Made by a program: the position numbers and the translations under genes. A stretch of DNA of 64,000 bases. It comes from Pseudanabaena sp. ABRG5-3 (GTDB lineage: Bacteria; Cyanobacteriota; Cyanobacteriia; Pseudanabaenales; Pseudanabaenaceae). The stretch spans positions 248,001 to 312,000 of the forward strand of contig NZ_AP017560.1 of the NCBI RefSeq assembly GCF_003967015.1, given 5' to 3'. Shown one piece after another: positions 1 to 8,217 of this stretch. Numbering within the stretch: the stretch's first letter is position 1; every line of letters begins with the position of its first letter. Under the pieces are notes generated by a model. It had not been told where the DNA came from, ran no database searches, and saw only the letters and a list, made by a program, of their open reading frames with translations.

Positions 1-875
1 TCGTTAGCAATTTTGCAGGTATCTTGGGCAAGGTTGCGAATTGCCCCTGATACATTCACAAAGGGAGCCATGCTTTGCATCGCTGCCATTAAGTTGCTAG
101 CAGAGGTTAGTTCAAAACCTGTAATTTCGCTGAGCTTTTCGGCAACGCGATCGCAATATTGGGGATGCGTATTTAAACCTGTACCTGAAGCACTACCGCC
201 TAAACCTAGGGTTTTCAAATCATTAGCCGCTTGGTGAATCCGTCTCACATGATCGCTAATAATTTGAGCGTAGGCTTGAAATTCATCACCTAATCGTACA
301 GGAACGGCATCCTGTAAATGGGTGCGTCCCGATTTGACAATTCCTGAAAAGGCGATCGCTTTAATGCGTAACTGTTCGTTGAGATTAGCGAGAGCAGGAA
401 AGAGTACGTGATGTAACGCTAACAATGCCCCAATCCTTATCGCTGTGGGGATCACATCATTAGTTGACTGACCATAATTAACGTGATCGTTAGGGTTCAC
501 ATTTTGGTAATTGCCTTTGACATCACCCAAAATTTCAAGGGCACGATTGGCTAAAACCTCATTAATATTCATATGATGCGATGTCCCAGCCCCCGCTTGG
601 TAGACATCCACCACAAATTGATCGCGTAAAGCTCCATCTAAAATTTCATCCGCCGCCGCCGCGATCGCCATGCCCATACCGACAGGAATACAACCCAGTT
701 CGGCGTTAACTAATGCGGTTGCTTTTTTGATTAACAAACAAGCGTCCACAAAGGTAGGGAGGGGCTTTAGTCCACTAATCTTAAAGTTATCGATCGCCCT
801 AACGGTTTGGATACCATAGTAAACATCATCGGGCAGGGACATTTCCCCCATGGAGTCGCGTTCGTTTCTGGTCAT
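1..875 (-). CDS. aspA: Aspartate ammonia-lyase-like enzyme, C-terminus outside window
   Basis: Fumarase/aspartase superfamily enzyme, probably converting aspartate to fumarate and ammonia in the cytoplasm. Reading starts at the ATG complementary to 873-875 and runs open off the left edge (about 291 residues seen). The N-terminus reads TRNERDSMGEMSLPDDVYYG, and the conserved blocks NPNDHVN, QSTNDVIPTA and GRTHLQDAVP follow in family order. RTHLQDAVP and GTGLN look closer to aspartase than to FumC fumarase, which usually has HPNDDVN. The superfamily signature GSSxMPxKxNP would lie outside the window, so the choice between aspartase and fumarase is not final. Being a superfamily member is very secure. 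Confidence 0.8.
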   Translation of the reverse strand, partial: MTRNERDSMGEMSLPDDVYYGIQTVRAIDNFKISGLKPLPTFVDACLLIKKATALVNAELGCIPVGMGMAIAAAADEILDGALRDQFVVDVYQAGAGTSHHMNINEVLANRALEILGDVKGNYQNVNPNDHVNYGQSTNDVIPTAIRIGALLALHHVLFPALANLNEQLRIKAIAFSGIVKSGRTHLQDAVPVRLGDEFQAYAQIISDHVRRIHQAANDLKTLGLGGSASGTGLNTHPQYCDRVAEKLSEITGFELTSASNLMAAMQSMAPFVNVSGAIRNLAQDTCKIAN

Positions 876-991
876 AGTTTTATGAGGCTTTTAGCTCTTG
901 GCTTTTAGCTTTTAGCTTATGGTAGTTTGGATAATTTAGATTAAATCGATTAAGAACATTGTCATTTTTTTGCGATCGTCCCGTCAAGATA

Positions 992-1023
992 AAAAAGAGA
1001 TGCGCTTAGCACATCTCTTTTTT
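992..1023 (-). terminator. Hairpin terminator after the DUF4335 gene
   Basis: A perfect stem (AAAGAGATG paired with CATCTCTTT) around the short loop CGCTTAGCA, flanked by an A-run and a T-run so it could act in both directions. It touches the stop codon of the DUF4335 gene on the minus strand. Confidence 0.75.
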
Positions 1024-1814
1024 TAATTGTTTCTAGAGCTAGGACTTGATGAACTAGTAGGACTTGCCGAACTAGTAGGCGTTGGTGAGCTTTCAGGACT
1101 CGCCGAACTGCTAGGAGTTGGAGAACTCTCAGGGCTTGCTGAACTTGTGGAAGTCGGTGAACTTTCAGGACTTGCCGAACTGCTAGGAGTTGATGTGCTT
1201 TCAGGGCTAGCGGAAGGTTTGGGTGGTGTTGACACCTTCGGCAGGGGTTTAGTTTGGGTGGGTACAGGCTGCTCTGGCTTGGTTTCTGGCTTCGGTGTGG
1301 GAACCAAGTACAAAACCGTTGCGGCGATCGCTAAACTGATCACCCCAGCGATCGCGGGTACGGCTTGACTATTTAACTGAGCCTGCGATCTATAGTCGGA
1401 GATCTGGGTTACTAAGCGCAAATCTGGCAAAGTTGTCGAATCGCAACACAGACGATCCAAACTCTCCATCAAGTCAAAAAGCTGAATCGTATTTAGTTTA
1501 ATTTCAATCTTTTGGGTGGTATTAGCATTAGCTTCATTGGCAGTAATCGATAGCAAATGCAAATGCTTTCCCTCTGGCTCCAGACGTACCTGCCCCTCAG
1601 GAATTGTCAAGGGAGTATTACTTTTTAAAGCCTGAGCATAGGCTCCCACAACTTTAACTAATGCTTTGAGAAGATCAAGACCACCTTCAATGGCTTCAGA
1701 CTGATGACTAAAGCGGCAACTAAAACTACTCAGGATGGATAGGGTATCCCCAGAGGTGCTAATACCATCAATCAGTAAAGTACAACTGGGCAAACTATAG
1801 CTGCGTTGAATCAT
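1023..1814 (-). CDS. DUF4335 family protein with membrane segment and Ser/Pro-rich repeat tail
   Basis: Conserved cyanobacterial protein of unknown function (263 residues). The N-terminal part (about residues 1-145) starts with MIQRSYSLPSCTLLIDG, typical of DUF4335. One hydrophobic segment follows (about 152-171), then a low-complexity tail (172-263) built from units of the type SASPESSPTPSS. At DNA level the tail is an approximate 30-bp tandem repeat, likely to vary in copy number by slippage. The start codon overlaps the stop of the upstream DUF3038 gene by one base (TAATG), so the two are probably translationally coupled. DUF3038 and DUF4335 genes are commonly adjacent in cyanobacteria, but their role is unknown. 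Confidence 0.8.
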   Translation of the reverse strand: MIQRSYSLPSCTLLIDGISTSGDTLSILSSFSCRFSHQSEAIEGGLDLLKALVKVVGAYAQALKSNTPLTIPEGQVRLEPEGKHLHLLSITANEANANTTQKIEIKLNTIQLFDLMESLDRLCCDSTTLPDLRLVTQISDYRSQAQLNSQAVPAIAGVISLAIAATVLYLVPTPKPETKPEQPVPTQTKPLPKVSTPPKPSASPESTSTPSSSASPESSPTSTSSASPESSPTPSSSASPESSPTPTSSASPTSSSSPSSRNN

Positions 1815-2401
1815 TAGGCGATCGCTCCATCAAACAGACTATGCCACAGGCGATATTCACCTGCAACGCCACTACATAGCAACAGTCGCGTTAACAATTG
1901 CAGGGCTAACTCACGGATTTCTTCATTATTTAGGGGCGAAGGCGATCGCATCCGACCGATATATAACGACTTGAAGCGATCGATATAGGTCTCTAAATAA
2001 GCTTGATTTTGCTGCAACCCTAACGCCTCAATTTTGCCTTCACTAATTTGTTGCTGCGTACTAATCAAAAAGCGCAAACCAGTATCTAGCTGCTTAGTCA
2101 AAGTGCAGACAATCTTCACTAGAGCCTTTAGCTCATCCCAGCTAAGACTTGCACGCTGATAGTTGCGTCGCAATGGATTGGTATTACGCAACCGCCAAAA
2201 AGCAACACGACTAGGAATCGTCTTTTGTAAACCTAACTGCTCAATTAAGACCAGCATGACTTCTACTGCTTCTAAATCCAGCGCCTCGATCGCTAGAAGC
2301 AGATGATCAATATCCATACGGACACTGCGGGGACAACCCCTAACAAAGTCTTTAGGAACGTGTAAATCGAGGTTTGCAGGAGCAGAAATATTTAACTGCA
2401 T
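1814..2401 (-). CDS. DUF3038 family protein
   Basis: Helical 195-residue cyanobacterial protein of unknown function, recognised as DUF3038 from its sequence and from its DUF4335 neighbour. It has no signal peptide, membrane segment or catalytic motif that I can see. The motif CPRSVRMDIDHLLLAIEALD near residue 23 is characteristic of the family. It is the first gene of a two-gene unit and its stop overlaps the next start (TAATG). The name is fairly sure; the function is not known. Confidence 0.75.
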   Translation of the reverse strand: MQLNISAPANLDLHVPKDFVRGCPRSVRMDIDHLLLAIEALDLEAVEVMLVLIEQLGLQKTIPSRVAFWRLRNTNPLRRNYQRASLSWDELKALVKIVCTLTKQLDTGLRFLISTQQQISEGKIEALGLQQNQAYLETYIDRFKSLYIGRMRSPSPLNNEEIRELALQLLTRLLLCSGVAGEYRLWHSLFDGAIA

Positions 2402-2507
2402 AATTCGCAGTGAAGTTGAACCTAATAGAGTTTACCCAATGGCAAGGCTTTCAGCTACAAGCAATTTATCTAAGATACAACAAAGCCCGTAGCTGATTGC
2501 TTTAACC

Positions 2508-3116
2508 TTAAGCTTGGCGTGAGTAGTACTCAATAACCAGCAGTTCGTTCACTTGCAATGCCACCCATTCGCGTTCAACAACGCCATTGACCTTACCAGT
2601 CATTTTTGCTTTGTCAAATTCTAAATGGCTAGGAATGTTAGATAGACCGGGGAATTCGAGGTTACGCTCGACGATCTTTTTCGATTTTTCGTTGTCTTTG
2701 ACGCTAATTACTTCACCAGGGCGAACACCATAGCTAGGAATGGTGACACTCTTGCCATTGATGGTGATATGTCCATGATTTACTAGCTGACGAGCCGCAG
2801 GAATCGTTGGTGCTAAACCCAAACGAAAAACGGTATTGTCTAAACGCATTTCTAGCAATTGCAACAATACAAGTCCTGTAGAACCCTTAACTCTTCTAGC
2901 GCGACGCACATAGCGGAGTAGTTGAGTTTCGGTTAGACCGTAGTTAAAACGTAATTTTTGTTTTTCTTCAAGACGCACTGCATACTCAGAACGCTTTTTG
3001 CGATCTTGACCATGTTGTCCGGGTGGATATGCGTGCTTAGGTTGTTTGCGACTTAGACCGGGAAGCTCTCCGAGTCTTCTGACGATTCTGAGGCGCGGAC
3101 CTCTATAACGGGACAT
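2508..3116 (-). CDS. rpsD: 30S ribosomal protein S4
   Basis: Primary 16S rRNA-binding protein that nucleates assembly of the small ribosomal subunit. The length (202 residues) fits cyanobacterial and plastid S4. The N-terminal S4 domain ([20 protein letters not shown]) is followed by the RNA-binding S4 fold around residues 91-150 ([30 protein letters not shown]). The ATG follows an AAGGAG stretch closely. It is transcribed alone on the minus strand. The 226 bases upstream (3117-3342) hold no gene and presumably carry its promoter and leader. Confidence 0.98.
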   Translation of the reverse strand: MSRYRGPRLRIVRRLGELPGLSRKQPKHAYPPGQHGQDRKKRSEYAVRLEEKQKLRFNYGLTETQLLRYVRRARRVKGSTGLVLLQLLEMRLDNTVFRLGLAPTIPAARQLVNHGHITINGKSVTIPSYGVRPGEVISVKDNEKSKKIVERNLEFPGLSNIPSHLEFDKAKMTGKVNGVVEREWVALQVNELLVIEYYSRQA

Positions 3117-3342
3117 AGCTCCTTCCTTGTTACTGTTGAAAACTTGACAGCCTATCTAGTATATTGCAATTTTGCGAAAAAGCTTTACAAAAAAATGAGT
3201 TTTAGGTCGATGCTTGTGTACAGAGCATTTTAAGACTGATTAGCGCCTTGTTGTGAAATTTAAATGATAATATACTCAGATTCAAAGTTTTAAAACCCAC
3301 AATATGTGGGGCTAACTTTTATTGCATTAAATAAAATACTCA

Positions 3343-4887
3343 TCATTCATAAACTACTTCAAAAGCTGATAATCTCTCAGATTTTCCCTTTAACGCTAAA
3401 TCACCAACAGAGCGACAAGGTATTTTGTCTTGAACAGCCATGCAAGTTTCAGCACTAATTAAAATCTGTCTAGCAATGGCTCTACTTTCGAGACGTGCCG
3501 CCACATTCACAACATCACCAAGGACTGTATAGTCCATTCGACGTTCGCTGCCTAAACAACCAGCTATGACTTCTCCTGTATTGATGCCGATACCGAGATT
3601 GATAATATTTGTATTAGTCCTCGTTGCGTTGATTTCGGCTACTTTATGTTGGAAGGCGATCGCACAACTAACTGCTCTTATTTCCTGATCTTCTTGTTCA
3701 GTAGGAGCGCCAAATACCAGCATAATTGAGTCTCCAATAAATTTATCAATTGTGCCTTCATATTTGAAGACAATCTCAATAATGTCTTGAAAGTAACTGT
3801 TAAGAAGCGCAAAAATATCATCTGGAGAGGCAGTTTCGGCATAGGATGTAAAGTTACGCACGTCACAGAAAACACAGGTTACTTTACGTCTTTCACCCGC
3901 AACAATCTCGGCAAAATCAGAGCTGTGCATAATTCGATCCACCACCTGACGAGTGACAAAGCGGCTAAACATATCTTGCATCTGGGCTGAGCGATATTTT
4001 TCATGTTCGAGTAGATGTTGAACACGTAGCATAGGATTTTGAGTGATAAATCTCTTGTATGTCTCAATCCCAACCTTTCCAGATCTCAAAAGGCTACGAG
4101 CAAAGTCTTGAATTGTCTGATGTTTAGTGCTTGGTAACGGTGTAATAATGTTGTTTTCTAAATAATCCTGCAAAATCGGTCTTGTCTCATCATCGATTTG
4201 CAAGATTTCGTAAACAGCACCACGTTTATTAGTGCCACGCTGTTCACAAATTTCACAACCAACTTCTTTCCATAGTTCTTCTGCTCGGTGCGTATTGGGA
4301 TCTAACAACTTCATTGCTTCAACTCCAACTTGAACTGGTTGAGCGCAATTTACACATAAGAGAGGCAAAAGCGTCTGCGACCAAATGCAAGAAAAATTTT
4401 GAAGAAGCTCTTGGTAATTTGTCCCGAACGAATCTCGAAAATTGTAGACAACGTCAATTCCTATGTAAGGTGTATCTATACAAGTAAAAATCCATCGTTT
4501 TTGTTGAGCAGCAAGAAAGACTTCTTGATAATTTCTCAGGTTCAATATGTCAATCACAAAAGGAATAGATGAATCTTGAATTGAATTTTCTATTGCCTCT
4601 GCCCAAGCAGTTTCTGTTGGTATAACAACCTGAATCGACCAGTTTTCAGGAAGTACAAAAGGAAAATTCAGATCTTCTGTAAAAAGTTTGACTGGTGATC
4701 CAGACTTGGTAAACTCATTTACAATTGCTAATAAAGTTGTTAGTTTACCTGTGCCAGATTGACCAGTAGTAGCAAAAATGCTAGGAGAGGATTGAAGAAT
4801 CCTTTGGACAAACTCTAAGTGAGTCTCCAAGCCCAACTGTTGGAGTGTCAAGATGGGCAGTGGGTGAGGAGGGTGCATGTAAACCAT
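3343..4887 (-). CDS. Degenerate GspE/PilB-like ATPase domain fused to class III nucleotide cyclase
   Basis: A 514-residue fusion. Residues about 1-235 resemble secretion/pilus ATPases: a P-loop GQSGTGKLTTL (42-52) and a zinc-binding pair of Cys motifs (C178/C181 and C211/C214, ending in a GAVYEIL segment like the GspE tail). The P-loop has Leu where Ser/Thr normally contacts magnesium, so ATP hydrolysis is doubtful. After a linker (FSRFVTRQVVDRIM), residues about 333-514 form a class III cyclase that looks catalytically complete: metal-binding D342 and D386, adenine-specifying K382 and T454, transition-state N461 and R465. I infer cAMP synthesis. A link to type IV pili or motility is plausible but unproven. 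The first ATG is used; another lies three codons on. It is a single gene on the minus strand. Confidence 0.85.
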   Translation of the reverse strand: MVYMHPPHPLPILTLQQLGLETHLEFVQRILQSSPSIFATTGQSGTGKLTTLLAIVNEFTKSGSPVKLFTEDLNFPFVLPENWSIQVVIPTETAWAEAIENSIQDSSIPFVIDILNLRNYQEVFLAAQQKRWIFTCIDTPYIGIDVVYNFRDSFGTNYQELLQNFSCIWSQTLLPLLCVNCAQPVQVGVEAMKLLDPNTHRAEELWKEVGCEICEQRGTNKRGAVYEILQIDDETRPILQDYLENNIITPLPSTKHQTIQDFARSLLRSGKVGIETYKRFITQNPMLRVQHLLEHEKYRSAQMQDMFSRFVTRQVVDRIMHSSDFAEIVAGERRKVTCVFCDVRNFTSYAETASPDDIFALLNSYFQDIIEIVFKYEGTIDKFIGDSIMLVFGAPTEQEDQEIRAVSCAIAFQHKVAEINATRTNTNIINLGIGINTGEVIAGCLGSERRMDYTVLGDVVNVAARLESRAIARQILISAETCMAVQDKIPCRSVGDLALKGKSERLSAFEVVYE

Positions 4888-4968
4888 AAAATTTTAACTG
4901 GAATTATTCTACTCAAATAAAAAACTTTTCATTTCTAAATCAGTAGTATAAATTAAGAAAGAGTTTAT

Positions 4969-5229
4969 TTATGGGGCTGGAGTTGCTTCAATTAACCTTG
5001 AGTGGGGAATCGATACTTTTACATCAGTAATAGCACTGGAAATTGCCTCATAAGCTGATGATGCCTCACGGATAAAATCGAGAGCAATATATCCTTTAGT
5101 TCCAATACCAATTAATGCATCGTCACAACCATTTTTATATAGTTGCTCAATATAATCACTAGGATCAATTTGAGAATTTGGGAGACTAAACTTTAAGGTA
5201 AATTCAAAGGGTTGCATACTCCGATTCAA
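4969..5229 (-). CDS. Small conserved protein, possibly C-terminally truncated
   Basis: Unassigned 86-residue protein. The central segment (CDDALIGIGTKGYIALDF, then REASSAYEAISSAI) resembles the N-terminal region of small bacterial DNA-binding proteins whose helix-turn-helix follows directly after a segment like SRLIEATP. Here the frame stops just after EATPAP and no helix-turn-helix is encoded downstream, so truncation is likely if that memory of the family is right. Its start overlaps the 3' end of the RNase gene by about 26 bases (a second ATG four codons in also overlaps), which suggests coupled translation. Function not known. Confidence 0.6.
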   Translation of the reverse strand: MNRSMQPFEFTLKFSLPNSQIDPSDYIEQLYKNGCDDALIGIGTKGYIALDFIREASSAYEAISSAITDVKVSIPHSRLIEATPAP

Positions 5230-7285
5230 GCCGATCGCTATTTCTTTCCATCTCCATTTCTAGGGGAGATGTGGACTGCTGCACTTCTTGGAAATAAATA
5301 ATGTCCTTGCGGGGATCGACATCGGAGGTTCTGATTTGGAGATTGTCACCCACTTGGATTTGGCGATTGATTCGCATCGGTAACTTCAAGCCCAAATCTT
5401 CGATCAAGACTAAAGCTAGCTTTTCATTTTCGCGCAACCAATCCAGCATCAGCGCTTCCCACACCACATCCTTATTGCGACGCAGATATTCTAAGCTCCA
5501 ATATTTGACCGATTGTCGCTCGACCTGATTGGCATCCCAAATCGCAGGATCGATCGCCTGTAAAATTGCCGTCAGCATTTCCGCCGTAAAGGGCAAAGGC
5601 TCACCCCGCAAGAAAGCCTTGATCTGCCAATGGGCTAGCAAATCGCTATAGCGGCGAATGGGTGATGTCACCTGTGCGTAAGCATCAAGTCCTAAACCTG
5701 CATGGCGTGAAGCATAGAGACCTAGTGAGCCTTTGGTCATACAGCGACAGATCGCAAATTCGCGAACGGGACCTGAAGGCAACTGCATTAAGGTATCGAG
5801 GGGCGGTAATTCGGGCTGTTCTTGGTAGCGATAGGGGATGGGGATGTTATTGGTTTGGGCAAATTTGGCGGCGACCTCGCCAGCAAGGATCATCATCTCG
5901 GCGACTAGTTGGCGCGAGAATGTGTCCTCCATTAGTTCTAAGGTCAGGCGATCACCATTTTTCGAGTCAACCTTGACGCTGGTATCAGGTAAATGAATTT
6001 CGATCGCCCCCTGATCGACGCGCCACTTTTTGCGAAGACGGGCAAAGTCAGCAAGGCGATCGAGATCATCTTCTACACCGAGTTGTAGCATTTCTTCGAC
6101 ATCTTCATAGGTGAGGCGATAGTTTGGCTTCACCAAACTTGTCACAATTTCGTAATGGCTAATTGCACCCACCTCGTCCAGATCGACCGCAAAAGAAACC
6201 GCATGACAGACCTTATTCTCGATCAAGCTCATGGGACCTGCTGCTAGTTCGATGGGGAACATCGGGATCACGCCTGTGGGCAAATAGATACTTGTGCCAC
6301 GCTTACGCGCATCTCGATCTAAGGGACTATCGGGATCAAGCCAGCGTGTGGGATCAGCAATATGAATCCAAATACGCTTGCGACCATCAGCTAAGGTCTC
6401 GATACTCAGACCATCATCAATTTCGGTAGTGCTGATATCGTCAATCGTATAGACATGCAGATGGGTGAGATCGCGCCGCAGGTCTCCCATATAGTCAGGA
6501 ATTGGCGCAGTGAAACATTCCTGTGCGGCGGCAATCAATTCATTAGCAAAGCGAATCGGAATCTGACTACGCAGTAAATTTAGATTTTCATGTTCGCTCC
6601 AAATGCCAAGGTCAACCAACATTTGAAATGCAGCTTGCTCATTTTTAGGACGTTTAGCAAAGCTTAAAAGCTCTTGGGCGGCGGCTTTATCTGAAGCTTC
6701 ATCACCATTAAGGGCGTAACGTTCTAGACAATCTAAGCGACTGCGATCGCTAGTTGTCCATTCGACCTCACCACCCGCTAGCTTCGTCGTTAGTTTATTC
6801 TGAAACTCCTCAATCAATTTAGCGCGTTGGGCGGCGGCTTCCGCTTGATGTTTTAGCTCTGAGACTTGAGAATTTGAGCGGGGTTCGTAGAGATCGCCCT
6901 TTTGCTTGAAATAAATTTTGTCACTACTTAATAGGCAATAGGAAGCGTAGGACGTAACGGCAGAAATTTCTGAAAATAGGAGATTGGCAAGATCGTTAGG
7001 GTTAGTGGGTTGATTGTCTTCAATCAAAATTTCCCAAGCAACTTCAAGGCTAGAAGGATCGAGAAAATTTTCGACTTGTTTTAAAAATGAGGGGATTTTT
7101 GAATAGGTAAAGCTAGCATTCTCACCACTAGCTTTAATAATGTAATTAATCTCGCGGGGGTGGATGGTGTGGGTATTGCCATTTTCATCGATCGCTTGAA
7201 AGTGCTTTTTGCCTTCAGGACGATCAATCACGACAAGGCGGCGATCGCCATGCAATTTCACTTCGACTAGTGTACCTTTTTCCAA
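5204..7285 (-). CDS. RNase II/RNase R family 3'-5' exoribonuclease
   Basis: Processive hydrolytic exoribonuclease of the RNB family (693 residues), acting in RNA turnover. The RNB catalytic core begins near residue 275 with DDISTTEIDDGLSIE, carrying the Asp cluster that binds magnesium, followed by IWIHIADPTRWLDPDSPLD. The family signature YAQVTSPIRRYSDLLAHWQ lies near residue 555. The N-terminal part (EVKLHGDRRLVVIDRPEG) looks like a small beta-barrel RNA-binding domain. The start is TTG at 7285, preceded by AAGGGG; no in-frame ATG gives a full N-terminus. Only a short C-terminal S1-like region seems present, as in cyanobacterial members. RNase II or RNase R cannot be decided from sequence alone. 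Confidence 0.93.
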   Translation of the reverse strand: MEKGTLVEVKLHGDRRLVVIDRPEGKKHFQAIDENGNTHTIHPREINYIIKASGENASFTYSKIPSFLKQVENFLDPSSLEVAWEILIEDNQPTNPNDLANLLFSEISAVTSYASYCLLSSDKIYFKQKGDLYEPRSNSQVSELKHQAEAAAQRAKLIEEFQNKLTTKLAGGEVEWTTSDRSRLDCLERYALNGDEASDKAAAQELLSFAKRPKNEQAAFQMLVDLGIWSEHENLNLLRSQIPIRFANELIAAAQECFTAPIPDYMGDLRRDLTHLHVYTIDDISTTEIDDGLSIETLADGRKRIWIHIADPTRWLDPDSPLDRDARKRGTSIYLPTGVIPMFPIELAAGPMSLIENKVCHAVSFAVDLDEVGAISHYEIVTSLVKPNYRLTYEDVEEMLQLGVEDDLDRLADFARLRKKWRVDQGAIEIHLPDTSVKVDSKNGDRLTLELMEDTFSRQLVAEMMILAGEVAAKFAQTNNIPIPYRYQEQPELPPLDTLMQLPSGPVREFAICRCMTKGSLGLYASRHAGLGLDAYAQVTSPIRRYSDLLAHWQIKAFLRGEPLPFTAEMLTAILQAIDPAIWDANQVERQSVKYWSLEYLRRNKDVVWEALMLDWLRENEKLALVLIEDLGLKLPMRINRQIQVGDNLQIRTSDVDPRKDIIYFQEVQQSTSPLEMEMERNSDRLESEYATL

Positions 7286-7350
7286 AATAGCCCCTTGTCC
7301 ACCAAAGCCAAAAATTTTCTTTAGTATTCTACCTTTTTAAACTTAGTTTT

Positions 7351-7389
7351 CAAAAATAAAGGCGGCGCATCGCGCCGCCTTTATTTTTG
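7351..7389 (-). terminator. Strong hairpin terminator downstream of the small exported-protein gene
   Basis: Perfect 18-bp arms (7351-7368 and 7372-7389) with GC-rich core GGCGGCGC and a 3-base loop, flanked by A-rich and T-rich ends. It lies 13 bases after the stop of the small gene at 7403 and could also stop transcription from the other side. Confidence 0.8.
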
Positions 7390-7402
7390 AATTTATAAAA
7401 TT

Positions 7403-7579
7403 CTAGGTTATTTCATACATAGTATTGGCGATCGCCCCCACCGCAGAAGCGGCGATCTCTGGTTGGTAAGAAATGAGTGCATCTGATGTTGATTGTGCTG
7501 GTTGCTTGGGAGATGCCATCATTGCAGCACCCAGAACTAGCAAGGCAATACTAGATTTAAGGCTAAAAGTGCTATTCAT
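7403..7579 (-). CDS. Small putative exported peptide
   Basis: A 58-residue peptide starting MNSTFSLKSSIALLVLGAAM, which looks like a signal peptide or a single membrane anchor, followed by a short polar region ending SAVGAIANTMYEIT. The ATG at 7579 is chosen because GGAGGG (7588-7593) lies nine bases upstream. An ATG two codons earlier is too close to that site. The gene has its own terminator at 7351-7389. No family recognised. The good ribosome site and the terminator argue that it is a real gene. Confidence 0.55.
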   Translation of the reverse strand: MNSTFSLKSSIALLVLGAAMMASPKQPAQSTSDALISYQPEIAASAVGAIANTMYEIT

Positions 7580-7615
7580 CTTCATATCCCTCCAACAACG
7601 TTGTCCCAACGCCAA

Positions 7616-7951
7616 TAATGACTAAATTTACGTCTTTTTGTTTCCTGTGCCTTAATACGAGCTGTGTCTAAAAATTACTCGGTAATTTTGTCAAAGCATC
7701 AATGCTCTACTGACAATTACTCATCACTATTTAGCTGTAAATATTAGCTGTAAATATTCTCACAATCACAAAAAAATTGCTTTTGTAATACTAATGATAA
7801 TCGCTAAATTTAAATAAGGATGTAATTTAAGTATCAAATTTTAGTGATCATTATCACTGATATTGTAAGCATGATTACAAATAGATAATCGAACTGACAA
7901 AAGCAAAGATAATCTCAAAATTAGATATGTCCCAATTTATCGGTTCTAAGT
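7616..7951. other. Intergenic stretch without a gene; palindromic and repeated short motifs
   Basis: AT-rich and without a credible coding frame. It contains two copies of TAGCTGTAAATATT in tandem (about 7731-7757), an inverted pair TTGTC/GACAA around 7686-7716, and a palindrome AGTGATcattATCACT (7843-7858) near ATGATAAT sequences. The last two resemble operator-like sites, perhaps Fur-type, but I cannot assign a regulator. It presumably holds the promoter of the small exported-peptide gene. Confidence 0.4.
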
Positions 7952-8137
7952 ACAGTCTGCCCAGACCTTATTGGATGACATTTGATACCTAACGTCAGGG
8001 GTTAAGCTGGCAAATTTTAAAAGGACAAAAGTAAAAGCCTTGCTAACAAGGCTTTTACTTTTGTGATTTGAGAAGATGCCAGCTTAACCCCTGACGTTAG
8101 GTATCAAATGTCATCCAATAAGGTCTGGGCAGACTGT
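7952..8137. repeat. 186-bp perfect inverted-repeat element (MITE-like) with nested hairpin
   Basis: Two perfect 61-bp arms (7952-8012 and 8077-8137), starting ACAGTCTGCCCAGACC, flank a second independent hairpin with 18-bp arms (8025-8042 and 8047-8064, core AGTAAAAGCCTTG). It has no coding capacity. The whole element can fold into one long cruciform. The inner hairpin and the adjacent GTTAAGCTGGCAAATTTTAAAA are found again in altered form at 50975-51060, so this belongs to a dispersed family. It looks like a non-autonomous mobile element, but no target duplication was established. Confidence 0.85.
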
Positions 8138-8172
8138 GTATATTTCCCTCTCTCAAATCACGTTTCGTTACC

Positions 8173-8207
8173 TACAGCCGCGCCGTACTTTGTACGGCGC
8201 GGCTGTA
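8173..8207. terminator. GC-rich hairpin downstream of ccmN
   Basis: Perfect 16-bp arms (8173-8188 and 8192-8207, TACAGCCGCGCCGTAC) with a TTT loop, 11 bases past the ccmN stop. There is no long T-run on the minus strand, so it may act as an mRNA 3'-end stabiliser or a weak terminator of the ccm operon. Confidence 0.6.
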
Positions 8208-8217
8208 TCTTTAAAGT

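Noticed and set aside
1027-1368. 113-codon frame on the plus strand rich in Leu/Gly/Val
   Set aside because: It is the complement of the Ser/Pro repeat tail of the DUF4335 protein, so the open frame results from the repeats.
7780-7860. ATGATAAT and AGTGATcattATCACT as Fur boxes
   Set aside because: Similar to Fur sites but the neighbouring gene has no iron link and the match is partial; only mentioned as an operator-like palindrome.
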